A stretch of DNA of 64,000 nucleotides from CALJFL01 sp036961205 (GTDB taxonomy: Bacteria; Pseudomonadota; Gammaproteobacteria; Pseudomonadales; Halieaceae): NCBI GenBank assembly GCA_036961205.1, contig JBALVI010000001.1:992001-1056000 (forward strand). The letters are read 5' to 3'. The notes under the pieces are model-generated. The model was not told where the DNA came from. It ran no database searches and was given only the letters and a program-made list of their open reading frames with translations. The translations under genes and the position numbers were made by a program. Shown here piece after piece: positions 33,140 to 41,783 of this stretch; the stretch's first letter is position 1; each line of letters begins with the position of its first letter.

Positions 33140-34147
33140 TCAGCCTCCAGTCATGTTCATAAAACGGACGATGTCAGGCTCGTCCTTATTGTCAAAGTAG
33201 TGACGCTCTGGTTTTAATTGCATCGCATCTACCAGAGCGTGTTTAAGGGTGTCGATATTGGCGTTGCCGTCTCGTAATACCGACCTTAAGTCTACCGAGT
33301 GCTCGTTACCCAGGCACAGCAGCAAACGGCCCTCAGCGGTTACTCGCACGCGATTGCACAGATGACAAAAATTTTCGCTGTGGGGTGAAATAAACCCGAT
33401 CCGCGAGCGGCTATCCGCCATTCGATAATAGCGAGCTGGCCCCTGGCTACCGCTGGGGTCTCCGTCTGACTGAAGAGCGTGATGGGGTTCTATCATGGCG
33501 CGCAGTTCTGCACTGCTGCAAAAACTCAGTTCGCGGTTATGTTCAACGATATTGCCCAGAGGCATCTCTTCAATAAAGGCCAGGTCGATACCACGCTCGC
33601 GGACATAGTTGACCAGATCGACAACCTCGTCGTCGTTGCGCCCCTTGAGAACCACCGCGTTAATCTTGATACCCTCAAAGCCTGCGTCTACTGCGGCATC
33701 GATGCCGGCCAGCACTTGATCCAGATTGCCGTGACGGGTCAGGTGCCGAAATTTGCGAGCCTGCAGGCTGTCCAGGCTGATGTTCAGCCGGCGGACGCCA
33801 TAGTCTCGCAGTGGCCGGGCCAGCCTCTGCAGTTGTGAGCCGTTAGTCGTCATTACCAGCTCGTCTAGCCCGGGCAGCGCGCCCAGACGCTCGACCAGCG
33901 ACAGAATGTTATTGCGTATCAGTGGCTCGCCTCCGGTGAGACGTATCTTGCGCACGCCCAACTCGGTGAAGGCGACCGCGACCTGATAAATTTCTTCCAG
34001 GGTCAGTACTTTCGGTTTGGGCACGAACGTCATATCTTCCGCCATGCAGTAGACACAGCGGAAATCGCAGCGGTCGGTCACCGAGAGGCGCACGTAATCA
34101 ACGCGACGTTGGAATTGATCTATCAAGGCTGGAGGGAAGTCTGTCAT
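33140..34147 (-). CDS. moaA: GTP 3',8-cyclase MoaA
   Basis: Radical SAM enzyme of molybdenum cofactor synthesis; 335 residues. N-terminal cluster C27, C31, C34 (RCDFRCVYC); C-terminal substrate-side cluster in CHLCNRVRV plus the later Cys of LLLC; the SAM-binding GGEP and the essential C-terminal Gly-Gly (NMTGG) are intact. It catalyses GTP to 3',8-cyclo-7,8-dihydro-GTP with MoaC. MoaC is not in the window. 59 bases upstream of moxR, possibly cotranscribed. Confidence 0.95.
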   Translation of the reverse strand: MTDFPPALIDQFQRRVDYVRLSVTDRCDFRCVYCMAEDMTFVPKPKVLTLEEIYQVAVAFTELGVRKIRLTGGEPLIRNNILSLVERLGALPGLDELVMTTNGSQLQRLARPLRDYGVRRLNISLDSLQARKFRHLTRHGNLDQVLAGIDAAVDAGFEGIKINAVVLKGRNDDEVVDLVNYVRERGIDLAFIEEMPLGNIVEHNRELSFCSSAELRAMIEPHHALQSDGDPSGSQGPARYYRMADSRSRIGFISPHSENFCHLCNRVRVTAEGRLLLCLGNEHSVDLRSVLRDGNANIDTLKHALVDAMQLKPERHYFDNKDEPDIVRFMNMTGG

Positions 34148-34251
34148 AGTGGCTTGGATTGTAGTCGTTCAGGCCTGCATAGACTAGTGGCCTTTACAGG
34201 CGCGTCGGTCTGCGACAGGATGTGAGTCGGACCTGAAATACGCCAATAACA

Positions 34252-35661
34252 ATGGATCAAAACTTGCTTGAAACAACGCAAACTACCCTTGCGGTGCGCC
34301 GCTATATGCTGTGGTTGGGGCCGCTCGCTGCACTTATCGTAGCCCTGTCGCTATTTGCTGCGGGTTATCCCCGCGATATTGGCATTGTCAGTTTTGTCGC
34401 GGTTATTTGTGTGCTGTGGTGGGTATTCGAACCGGTACCCATTCCGGTTACCTCGCTGTTGCCGCTGGCTCTATTGCCCTTACTGGGTGTGCTGACGCCA
34501 ACTGAGGTCGGCCAAGCCTACGGGTCTCCTATTATCCTGCTGCTCCTGGGAGGCTTTATGCTGTCCAAGGCGATGGAGCATTCCGGCGCACATCGCCGGC
34601 TCGCCCTGGCCATGGTCAACCTGTTTGGCGCCACCAGCGGTCGCCGGCTGGTGATGGGCTTTATGGCGGCGTCCGCGGTGCTCAGCATGTGGATTTCCAA
34701 TACCGCCACTACGCTGATGCTACTGCCGGTCGCATTGGCGATACTGGATGGCGCTGACGAGCGTGAACGCCTGGCTATACCTCTGTTATTGGGTATTGCC
34801 TATGCCGCTAGCGTCGGCGGTCTGGGTACCCCGATCGGTACTCCACCTAATCTGGTGTTTATGCAGGTCTATCAGGACTATACCGGGAATACGATCGGCT
34901 TTACCCAGTGGATGACATGGGGCGTACCGGTGGTGGTCATTATGGTGCCATTGATGGCCGTGGTGCTGACTCGTGGCCTTGGTGGCCCATTGGATATTCA
35001 ACTGCCTCAGGTCGGCGTTTGGTCCATCGACGAAAAACGGGTTATGTGGGTGTTCCTGTTCACAGCACTGGCGTGGATTACCCGCAGCGAGCCCTTTGGG
35101 GGCTGGCGGGCCTGGCTGGATTTACCCCAGGCCAATGACGCGTCGGTTGCCCTGATCTCGGTGATCGTGATGTTTCTGGTACCCAATGGTCGGGGTGGAC
35201 GCCTGCTGGACTGGGAACGTGCAGTGACCATACCCTGGGGGGTGTTGTTGTTATTCTCCGGCGGTATTTGTCTGGCCAAGGGTTTTGTTAACTCCGGTTT
35301 GAGTGATCTGCTGGGGCAGTGGTTAGCGGGTATGACCGTCTTCCCAACACTGATACTGGTGGCGCTGGTCTGCCTGGTAGTAACTTTCCTGACCGAAACC
35401 ACATCGAATACGGCCAGCACGACCCTACTGATGCCTCTGCTCGCGGCCGCCGCACTGGCGGCAGGTATCAAACCGGAGGTGGTCATGGTGCCAGCAGCCA
35501 TGAGTGCCAGCTGTGCCTTTATGCTGCCGGTTGCCACGGGACCAAACTCGGTGGTTTACGGCAGCGGTCTGATCACGGTCTCTCGAATGGCCCGGGAGGG
35601 GGTTACCTTGAATTTCATTGGGGTGGTGGTCATTACCCTGGTCTGCTACCTGATGCTGTAA
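34252..35661 (+). CDS. DASS/SLC13-family anion:sodium symporter
   Basis: A 469-residue membrane protein with about 11-12 hydrophobic segments. The two SNT motifs that bind Na+ and carboxylate in VcINDY are present: SNTATTLMLLP (about residue 149) and SNTASTTLLMP (about residue 383); the first-half GTPIGTPPN loop is also typical. Substrates in the family are di- and tricarboxylates or sulfate. It heads a plus-strand chain with a Rieske oxygenase (start 11 bases after this stop), so its substrate may be linked to that pathway; unproven. Confidence 0.9.
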   Translation: MDQNLLETTQTTLAVRRYMLWLGPLAALIVALSLFAAGYPRDIGIVSFVAVICVLWWVFEPVPIPVTSLLPLALLPLLGVLTPTEVGQAYGSPIILLLLGGFMLSKAMEHSGAHRRLALAMVNLFGATSGRRLVMGFMAASAVLSMWISNTATTLMLLPVALAILDGADERERLAIPLLLGIAYAASVGGLGTPIGTPPNLVFMQVYQDYTGNTIGFTQWMTWGVPVVVIMVPLMAVVLTRGLGGPLDIQLPQVGVWSIDEKRVMWVFLFTALAWITRSEPFGGWRAWLDLPQANDASVALISVIVMFLVPNGRGGRLLDWERAVTIPWGVLLLFSGGICLAKGFVNSGLSDLLGQWLAGMTVFPTLILVALVCLVVTFLTETTSNTASTTLLMPLLAAAALAAGIKPEVVMVPAAMSASCAFMLPVATGPNSVVYGSGLITVSRMAREGVTLNFIGVVVITLVCYLML

Positions 35662-35672
35662 ATGGACATGCT

Positions 35673-36650
35673 ATGAGTCAACGTTACCCCATGCCAATCC
35701 CCTTTGGTTGGTTCGCCGTTTCCTATAGCGATGAGCTGGCGGTGGGCACATCCCGGGCGCTACATTATTTTGGTCGGGAGTTGGTTATTTTCCGCACGGA
35801 GTCTGGGCGCGCCTGCGTGCTCGACGCCTATTGCCCGCACCTGGGCGCCCACCTCGGTCACGGCATTCACGAGCAAGCCGGTGGTGGCGGCAAGGTTGAA
35901 GGGGAATCTATTGCCTGTCCCTTTCACGCCTGGAAATTTAACGGCAATGGTGATTGCACGGATATTCCCTATGCCCGCAATATCCCTGCGAAAGCGCAGC
36001 AGGAAAAGTGTCAGCTGGCTTATCCGGTGACTGAAGCCAATCAAGTGATCTGGGTCTGGTATCACCCGCAAAATACGGACCCCCTTTGGCAGGTACTGGA
36101 TCATCCAGAAGCAGGTCACGACGACTGGGCCCCACTGCAACGCTTTGAGTGGGAGATTGCCACGCATCCCCAGGAAATGGCTGAGAATGCGGCTGATCCT
36201 GCACACTTCCTTTATGTTCACCGCACGGCCAATCTGCCCGAGTGGGAAACTGTCTACGACGGCCCCGATTCTAGCGGGGTGCAGCGTGCCAGTATGCCCA
36301 CCCCCCGGGGTCAGGTAGAAGGTGCAATTCACACCGGCTCCCGGGGTCCCGGTCAGGGTTACACGCGGTTTGAAGGCATCGCCGAAACTTTTTTGATGGG
36401 GCTGACCACACCGATTGATGAAGACCGGGTAAAGGTACGCTTTGCGTTCACTCAGCCAAAGCGGGGAGGTGAAGTACAAAGTGGTGGCGTGAATGCGGCC
36501 ATTATCGCCAACATTGTTGGCCAGATGGAGGAGGACAAGCCGATCTGGGAGCACAAAATCTACAGGCCGCTGCCCATTCTATGTGATGGCGATGGCCCCA
36601 TAGCAAAATTTCGTAAGTGGTACGCGCAATTCTACGGAGACACCCCATGA
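35673..36650 (+). CDS. Rieske oxygenase, KshA/DAF-36-like
   Basis: A 325-residue oxygenase component. The Rieske [2Fe-2S] ligands are C54, H56, C82, H85 (CPHLG ... CPFHAW), separated by a longer than usual, Gly-rich loop. The mononuclear iron site is N172, D175, H178, H183 in ENAADPAHFLYVH. The run WKFNGNGDC..IPYA..IP is what I recall from steroid-acting members (3-ketosteroid 9-alpha-hydroxylase KshA; DAF-36/Neverland). Start ATG 35673; the open frame upstream is a shadow of the transporter. No reductase gene is adjacent. The stop overlaps the next start (ATGA). Substrate class inferred as steroid or other polycyclic lipid. Confidence 0.82.
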   Translation: MSQRYPMPIPFGWFAVSYSDELAVGTSRALHYFGRELVIFRTESGRACVLDAYCPHLGAHLGHGIHEQAGGGGKVEGESIACPFHAWKFNGNGDCTDIPYARNIPAKAQQEKCQLAYPVTEANQVIWVWYHPQNTDPLWQVLDHPEAGHDDWAPLQRFEWEIATHPQEMAENAADPAHFLYVHRTANLPEWETVYDGPDSSGVQRASMPTPRGQVEGAIHTGSRGPGQGYTRFEGIAETFLMGLTTPIDEDRVKVRFAFTQPKRGGEVQSGGVNAAIIANIVGQMEEDKPIWEHKIYRPLPILCDGDGPIAKFRKWYAQFYGDTP

Positions 36651-37270
36651 ACACTGCTCGTAAAATGACTACTGTGCTATTAATTTTAATTGCCCTGGGA
36701 TTGTTGTACCCCGGTGTAACCCAGCCAGTACTAACGCTCACCGGTGAGATAGAAAAGTCCCGCATCGCCGCGCTGGGCATTGACCTCATTGCAGGAGAAG
36801 AGGCCGATGCGCAGACCCGGCAAATGCTGTCGATGATCACCAGTTTTTTGGGGCTTGACCAAATGGAAGGCCGGTTGCTGGCCTACAGCAGTACACGCTC
36901 GATCTGGGGTACGGTGGAGGAGTTGGCCCGTACCGGTAATTTGCCGGTGGCATTCCTGATTGTGTTTTTTAGCCTGGTTGTGCCGGTGTTCAAACTGCTG
37001 CTTCAAGCTGGCTCAATCTTACTGCCGTCGGCGGCGATGCGTCGCCCGGTGCTTTGGCTGAATGCCAAGTTGAGTAAGTGGTCCATGGCGGATGTATTTG
37101 TGATGGCCTTACTGGTTGCCTATATGGCAGGTCAGGCGGCTGGCGAGGCGGATGAACTTTTGATTATGGGGGCTGAACTGGAGCGAGGGTTTTATTTCTT
37201 TCTCGCCTACTGTTTGTTCTCGGTGGCGGCAACGGCGTTGCTGCAGGAACCTGCCGAGACTTCCCGGTGA
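36647..37270 (+). CDS. Paraquat-inducible protein A domain membrane protein
   Basis: A 207-residue inner-membrane protein with one PqiA module: an N-terminal helix (VLLILIALGLLYPGV), a periplasmic loop, helices at about 100-125, 145-165 and 185-200, and the typical LSKWSMADVFVMALLVAYM. PqiA/LetA proteins are the membrane partners of MCE lipid shuttles (PqiB, LetB); no MCE protein is present here. It overlaps the Rieske stop (ATGA) and the next start (GTGA), so the three are coupled. Confidence 0.85.
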   Translation: MNTARKMTTVLLILIALGLLYPGVTQPVLTLTGEIEKSRIAALGIDLIAGEEADAQTRQMLSMITSFLGLDQMEGRLLAYSSTRSIWGTVEELARTGNLPVAFLIVFFSLVVPVFKLLLQAGSILLPSAAMRRPVLWLNAKLSKWSMADVFVMALLVAYMAGQAAGEADELLIMGAELERGFYFFLAYCLFSVAATALLQEPAETSR

Positions 37271-37857
37271 AGCGGGTACTCACGGTTTTAGGTCTGCTGA
37301 TAATTGCACCCGCTCTGTGGGCCGACCAGCACCGCGCGATCGTTCAGGTTGAGGCTGACCTGCCCTACGATCAATCCTGGGAACTGCTGCAGGACTTTTC
37401 CCTTGCTCACAACTATGTGCCCGGTTTATCCAGCACCGAGATAGTGTCGGCAGCGCGAAGTGGGCTGGGCGCTCATCGCAGGGTCTACGATGCAGAAGGT
37501 GATTACCTCGAAGAGACCATAACATCTTGGCGCGAGGGGCAAGGGTTTACACTCGACCTACATGAGGGCGATGAACCGATGGCTCCATTCGAGCAAATAG
37601 AATTCATTTACACCGTTGCGCCAGTAGCTGGAAATAGTACTCAGATCCAGCTTGAGTTGGCCTTCCGTATGCCCTGGGGCTGGCTGGGAGACACGCTGGC
37701 GGAGTGGATTATTCTTCCCATAATGGAAGATAGCCTGGTGCAGATCGCGGCGGGGATGAAGTACTTCTACGAAACCGGTGTGCCGGCTACGGATGAGGAT
37801 AGGGAAAATGGTGCAGCAGCGGTGCAGATCATCACCGCTGCCGCAGAGGCGCCCTAG
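37267..37857 (+). CDS. Secreted SRPBCC (START-like) protein
   Basis: A 196-residue protein with a signal peptide (MKRVLTVLGLLIIAPALWA, cleavage before DQHR) and an SRPBCC fold: helix YDQSWELLQDFSLAHNYVPG, strands through QIEFIYTVAPVAG, and a long C-terminal helix (EDSLVQIAAGMKYFYE). SRPBCC domains bind lipids or other hydrophobic ligands in a deep cavity; the signal peptide puts this one in the periplasm. GTG start inside the PqiA stop. With the Rieske and PqiA genes it may form a lipid-handling set. Its stop overlaps the convergent peroxiredoxin stop by four bases. Confidence 0.82.
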   Translation: MKRVLTVLGLLIIAPALWADQHRAIVQVEADLPYDQSWELLQDFSLAHNYVPGLSSTEIVSAARSGLGAHRRVYDAEGDYLEETITSWREGQGFTLDLHEGDEPMAPFEQIEFIYTVAPVAGNSTQIQLELAFRMPWGWLGDTLAEWIILPIMEDSLVQIAAGMKYFYETGVPATDEDRENGAAAVQIITAAAEAP

Positions 37858-38333
37858 AGCAGCGCCATCATAGTTTCGGCGGAGCTTACGTCCACACCGG
37901 CACCGGGCTCAACATTCAGATTGCTGACCGTGCCGTTATCCACCAACATGGCAAAGCGCTGGCTGCGATGACCCAGGCCAAAGCCGGTGCCGTCCAGTTC
38001 CAGACCCAAAGCGGAGGTGAACTCGCCATTGCCGTCGGCCAGCATCAGCAGTTCTTCAGCATTTTGTGCTTGGCCCCAGGCGCCCATGACGAAGGCGTCA
38101 TTAACAGCCATGCAGACGATAGTGTCGACACCGGCAGCTTTGATCTTGTCGGCATTGACCACGTAACCGGGCAGGTGAGTGATCGAGCAACCGGGGGTGA
38201 ATGCGCCGGGAACAGCGAATAGCAGAACCTTTTTACCGCTGAAAATCTCGTCGGTAGTTATATCGGTTGGGCCTTCAGCACCCATGGTCTTCATCGTGCA
38301 AGCGGGAATTGTGTCGCCGGCTTTAATAGCCAT
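37854..38333 (-). CDS. Peroxiredoxin, Prx5 type
   Basis: A 159-residue peroxiredoxin. The peroxidatic site is PGAFTPGCS with C49 (the family usually has PGAFTPTCS); a further Cys is at 12. VCMAVNDAFVMGAWG and FTSALGLELDGTGFGLGHRSQRFAM are Prx5 landmarks. Reduces H2O2 and organic peroxides with glutathione/glutaredoxin or thioredoxin. Single gene, with a 135-base gap to the TetR gene upstream. Confidence 0.92.
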   Translation of the reverse strand: MAIKAGDTIPACTMKTMGAEGPTDITTDEIFSGKKVLLFAVPGAFTPGCSITHLPGYVVNADKIKAAGVDTIVCMAVNDAFVMGAWGQAQNAEELLMLADGNGEFTSALGLELDGTGFGLGHRSQRFAMLVDNGTVSNLNVEPGAGVDVSSAETMMALL

Positions 38334-38468
38334 ATTAGTTTCCTCAATTTAGGGGGTTTCCAAATGAAGCAGAATAATAGCAGATGACAGGCAAACCGCA
38401 CTGCCCTCTGTGCAATTTCTGCGACGCTTGAATTCTGGGCAGGATGCAATGTTGCTGTAAAAAGCGCA

Positions 38469-39131
38469 TTAATCCTCTTCGATCTGCTCCAGCATGTTGC
38501 TGTAAATGGCTTCACAGTCGCGGTAGAAACTCAGTTCCTCATCGCCCAGATAAGGCGCCACCATGGTGAGTAACTGCAGCACGCCACCGTGGATGGTGAC
38601 TTGCGGGCTGGTGCCGGCATGGAGCAGTTGCTGGTAGTTAAACCAGAAGGTCAGAGTCAGGGTCATATTATCGACCAGGCCCAGCAATTGCTGGTCGCGG
38701 GCGTCGATAACAGATTGTTGCAGCAGCGTCTGGCATATCGCAAACAATGCCGCTCGCTTGAGCTGGATCAGGCGTTTGAATTTGCGCTCAATATCGGGAT
38801 AGCGCTGAAGAATATCCTCCAGGTTAAGGTAGATAAATCGGTATTGAAACATCTCCTCCATCACCACATAGAGGTAGTACCAGTTGTCCTCTACATGGCC
38901 CCTTTCGCTGCTTAGCGGTGCTTCAATCGGTGCCGCCAGCGTCCCGCTCAGGGCCTGCTCGTACTGCTGGAAAAGCTCAGCAATGATCTGGTCCTTGCCC
39001 TTAAAATGGTAATACAAGTTTCCCGGACTGATATCCAGCTCGTTGGCGATATCAATGGTGGTCGTACTGCCTTCACCCTCCTCGTTAAATAGAGCCAGGC
39101 TGGTAACCAGAATGCGATCTCGGGTTTTCAT
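38469..39131 (-). CDS. phaD: TetR family regulator, PhaD-like
   Basis: A 220-residue TetR protein. The N-terminal helix-turn-helix includes TTTIDIANELDISPGNLYYHFKGKDQIIAEL. The ligand domain is of the type seen in PhaD, the activator/repressor of phasin genes in Pseudomonas. It starts 20 bases after the phaF-like stop and follows the same gene order (phasins then phaD reversed relative to Pseudomonas), so it probably controls them. The symbol is based on context. Confidence 0.75.
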   Translation of the reverse strand: MKTRDRILVTSLALFNEEGEGSTTTIDIANELDISPGNLYYHFKGKDQIIAELFQQYEQALSGTLAAPIEAPLSSERGHVEDNWYYLYVVMEEMFQYRFIYLNLEDILQRYPDIERKFKRLIQLKRAALFAICQTLLQQSVIDARDQQLLGLVDNMTLTLTFWFNYQQLLHAGTSPQVTIHGGVLQLLTMVAPYLGDEELSFYRDCEAIYSNMLEQIEED

Positions 39132-39151
39132 TGATCCTCAGCGGCTCTATT

Positions 39152-39682
39152 TCAGCTCTTGCGAACTCTTGCCTTGGCCTTGGAGGCGGTCTTTTTGGCA
39201 GGCGTTTTTTGGGCTGCGGCTTTGGGCTTGGCAGCAGCTGGCTTTTTCCGCGTGGTGGCTTTCCTGGTGGTGCTCTTGTTACGACTTTTGGGTTTGGCGG
39301 GTTTCAAAATTCCTTGATCGCTGAGCGCTGTGCTCAGCGTGTCCAGCTGGTTGGACAGACGGTCGATCTTCTCGTGCAGCGCCAACAGGTCTTCGCCGCG
39401 GGCGGGGCGCTGTAGGTTGAAATTCTCGCGAACCCGATTGATTCTATCCTCCACCGAGTGACGCGCTGCCTGGCTGGCCTGGATTGCATCCTTGGCTTCT
39501 TCTTCCAGCATGGTGCCGGCCTTGACCAGATCGCGAAACAATTTCGGGGTCTCTACGCCAGCTTTTTCGAGTCTGTCCTGGGCATCGTCAACGGCTTTGC
39601 CGTAGGCGCCAACGCCTGCCAGCCAGATGTTTTTGGCGATTTCGCCGGCTTTATCTGCAACTTTATCTTTCTTTTCGCTCAT
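39152..39682 (-). CDS. phaF: Phasin with C-terminal histone-like tail (PhaF-like)
   Basis: A 176-residue protein. The first 120 residues are an amphipathic phasin domain (IAKNIWLAGVGAYGKAVDD, the usual landmark) ending in a short coiled coil (ALHEKIDRLSNQLDTLSTAL). The last 55 residues are Lys/Ala/Pro/Thr-rich (KPAAAKPKAAAQKTPAKK), like histone H1 and Pseudomonas PhaF, which ties polyhydroxyalkanoate granules to the nucleoid. A terminator-like element lies between it and the upstream phasin gene. Confidence 0.88.
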   Translation of the reverse strand: MSEKKDKVADKAGEIAKNIWLAGVGAYGKAVDDAQDRLEKAGVETPKLFRDLVKAGTMLEEEAKDAIQASQAARHSVEDRINRVRENFNLQRPARGEDLLALHEKIDRLSNQLDTLSTALSDQGILKPAKPKSRNKSTTRKATTRKKPAAAKPKAAAQKTPAKKTASKAKARVRKS

Positions 39683-39757
39683 TTGATGTCCTCCTTCTGT
39701 CGGCTGAAATCAGCCGAGAACCTTGCGGTAACCAGCTATTAAAACAGATTTTTGGAC

Positions 39758-39785
39758 AAAAAAAAGGGGCCACATTGTGACCCCC
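39758..39785 (-). terminator. Terminator or attenuator between the two phasin genes
   Basis: On the minus strand: GGGGTCAC, AAT, GTGGCCCC, then eight T (stem with one G-U pair). A good intrinsic terminator after the 39831-40313 gene. A second small hairpin, CCCCGT/ACGGGG, lies just upstream (39792-39806). Read-through would set the ratio of the two phasins. Confidence 0.85.
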
Positions 39786-39830
39786 GCAAAACCCCGTAAA
39801 ACGGGGATAAGTAACCTGGATGGTGCTGCG

Positions 39831-40313
39831 CTAGGCAGCAGTTTTGAAGCTAACTGACTCTTTCAGTTCTTCAAATCGAGCTTTTGCTTTGTCCAACTGA
39901 GCTTCCAATTTGGCGCGATCAGTCAGGCTGTCGAGGTCGAATTTAGGGAACTCTATGTCCTTAATCGCGCCCTTGGCGTTTTTCTCTACTTTAGTTCCAC
40001 GCTTAACGAGCTCTTTGTAAGACTTGTCAGCTTTGGCGCGACGCTCTTCCAGTTGATCCTGCAGAGTGTTGAATTGATCCTGCACTTGATCAAAAGCCTT
40101 GCCGTAGAAGCCCAGGCTGGCGAGGAATGCGTTGCGGCCAGCTTCCTGGGCGCGGTTGGCAAAATCAGGGGTAGCTTTCTTGCTGGTCTTCTTGGCTGCG
40201 GCTTTCTTGGGCGCAACTTTCTTGGCAGCAGTCTTGCGTGCGATAGGCTTGCGCTTGGCAGCAGCTTTCTTGGGTGCAGCTTTGCTTGCTGCAGTCTTGA
40301 TCTGTTCGGCCAT
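39831..40313 (-). CDS. phaI: Phasin with N-terminal histone-like tail (PhaI-like)
   Basis: A 160-residue protein. Residues 1-48 are a Lys/Ala-rich basic tail (KKAAAKRKPIARKTAAKK); residues 50-160 are a phasin domain (GRNAFLASLGFYGKAFDQVQDQF, then long charged helices). In Pseudomonas PhaI is a short phasin without a tail, so this N-terminal DNA-binding-like extension, mirror image of the tail of its neighbour, is unusual. GAGGAAT lies before the ATG. The symbol follows position and fold only. Confidence 0.8.
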   Translation of the reverse strand: MAEQIKTAASKAAPKKAAAKRKPIARKTAAKKVAPKKAAAKKTSKKATPDFANRAQEAGRNAFLASLGFYGKAFDQVQDQFNTLQDQLEERRAKADKSYKELVKRGTKVEKNAKGAIKDIEFPKFDLDSLTDRAKLEAQLDKAKARFEELKESVSFKTAA

Positions 40314-40585
40314 GATTCAATTCCTCGGTAGTGCGAAATACCCAATGCGGGCATCAGTTGAGGTAGAGATTACGGTAAAAAATTAGAATAAACATACTAA
40401 ACAGGTCATTCTCATCCAGCGGCCCTGATATTGCGTAAGTGACCGTGGAAGCCTTGGTATTACTGATAACGATAGGAACTGTAGGGTTTTTTTAGGGTCG
40501 TATTGTGGCACTAGAAATTCAGCCCGGTTTCAGACAGCATCAGTAACCTGAAGCGGGTCAGCGGAAATCGAGCAAAGGGAATCAA

Positions 40586-41782
40586 ATGACATCAAACTGG
40601 CGGCAGAACGGGCTTATGGCCGGTGTAGTGCTGCTCGTTGGCATAGGGTTGTCTTACCTTCTGCTGACGGGTAAACCCAAGCCGGAGACTCAAGCCGCTC
40701 CCGCCGCGCCTGCAGTGCGTGTTGAGGTGGTAGTTGCGAGACCGCAGTCACGGTCTCTGTTAGTAGAAACTCAGGGCACTGTGCGCCCCCAGCGCGAAAT
40801 CAACCTGATCAGCCGGGTTGCCGGGCGTGTTGAATCAGTGGCCAACGCGTTTGCCGCCGGTGGCTTTTTTGTTGCTGATGTTCCATTGCTAAAAATCGAA
40901 GATGCGGACTATCAATTTGCTATTGCCAGGGCAAAGTCCCAGGTGGCCGCAGCCCGCCAGCGCGTTGCTGAAGAGCGGGGCAGGGCCATGCAGGCCAAGC
41001 GGGAGTGGCGCGACCTGGGTAGCGACGAGGCCAATGATCTGTTTCTGCGCGAGCCCCAGCTGGCCTCTGCCGAAGCTGCTCTGCTGGCCGCAGAGGCAGA
41101 CTTGGGTGCGGCGCAACTCGACCTTGAACGCAGCGCCGTGAGTGTGCCTTTTAATGGCCGTGTCAGTGAGAAGTATGTCGACGTGGGACAGTACGTAAGC
41201 CCTGGCACCGCCATCGCCAAGGTCTACGCAACGGATATGGCGGAGATTCGACTGCCTCTTACCGACCGGCAGGTGGGGCTTTTGGATCTGCCTTTAAACT
41301 ACGATAACAGCGGCGTTGAGGCAGCGCCGGGTGCAGTTGTCACCCTGCGCACCCGATTTGCCAACAAAGCCTGGGAGTGGCAGGGCCATATTGTCCGTAC
41401 TGAGGCCAACATTGATCTCAATAGCCGGGTTGTCTATGCCGTAGCGGCCGTGGAACGTCCCTTTGCTCGAGTTCCTGGCAGCGAGCGACCGCCTTTGTCC
41501 CCGGGAATGTTCGTCAGCGCCACCATTAACGGCAGATCGTTTGACGCTGTCTCTGAGATACCTCGCTCCGCGTTGCGTAATGATGGCGCGGTGATGCTTG
41601 CCGATGCCAGTGATCTCGCGCGTTTGCAACCGGTAACCATGCTGCAAAGTAGTGCGGGCCTGGCCTGGGTGCAGGGTCTGGTCAGAGGCGACCGGGTTAT
41701 AGTGACCGAGTCGCGGCAAACACTGGCGGGTATGGTGGTCGCGGTGCAACCTTCATCCAGCATCGCTGAGAGGTCCAAGTAG
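40586..41782 (+). CDS. RND efflux periplasmic adaptor (membrane fusion protein)
   Basis: A 398-residue HlyD/AcrA-like adaptor. One N-terminal membrane helix (GLMAGVVLLVGIGLSYLLL) with no lipobox, then the lipoyl half-motif (GTVRPQREINLISRVAGRV), an alpha-hairpin (about residues 108-180), the second lipoyl half (VPFNGRVSEKYVDVGQYVSPG) and beta-barrel domains. AGGGA precedes the ATG. One base separates it from the RND pump gene. No TolC-type outer-membrane gene is adjacent. Confidence 0.93.
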   Translation: MTSNWRQNGLMAGVVLLVGIGLSYLLLTGKPKPETQAAPAAPAVRVEVVVARPQSRSLLVETQGTVRPQREINLISRVAGRVESVANAFAAGGFFVADVPLLKIEDADYQFAIARAKSQVAAARQRVAEERGRAMQAKREWRDLGSDEANDLFLREPQLASAEAALLAAEADLGAAQLDLERSAVSVPFNGRVSEKYVDVGQYVSPGTAIAKVYATDMAEIRLPLTDRQVGLLDLPLNYDNSGVEAAPGAVVTLRTRFANKAWEWQGHIVRTEANIDLNSRVVYAVAAVERPFARVPGSERPPLSPGMFVSATINGRSFDAVSEIPRSALRNDGAVMLADASDLARLQPVTMLQSSAGLAWVQGLVRGDRVIVTESRQTLAGMVVAVQPSSSIAERSK

Positions 41783-41783
41783 C

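Noticed and set aside
35760..36554. 264-residue frame antisense to the Rieske gene
   Set aside because: Shadow; the Rieske protein on the plus strand has all its metal ligands.
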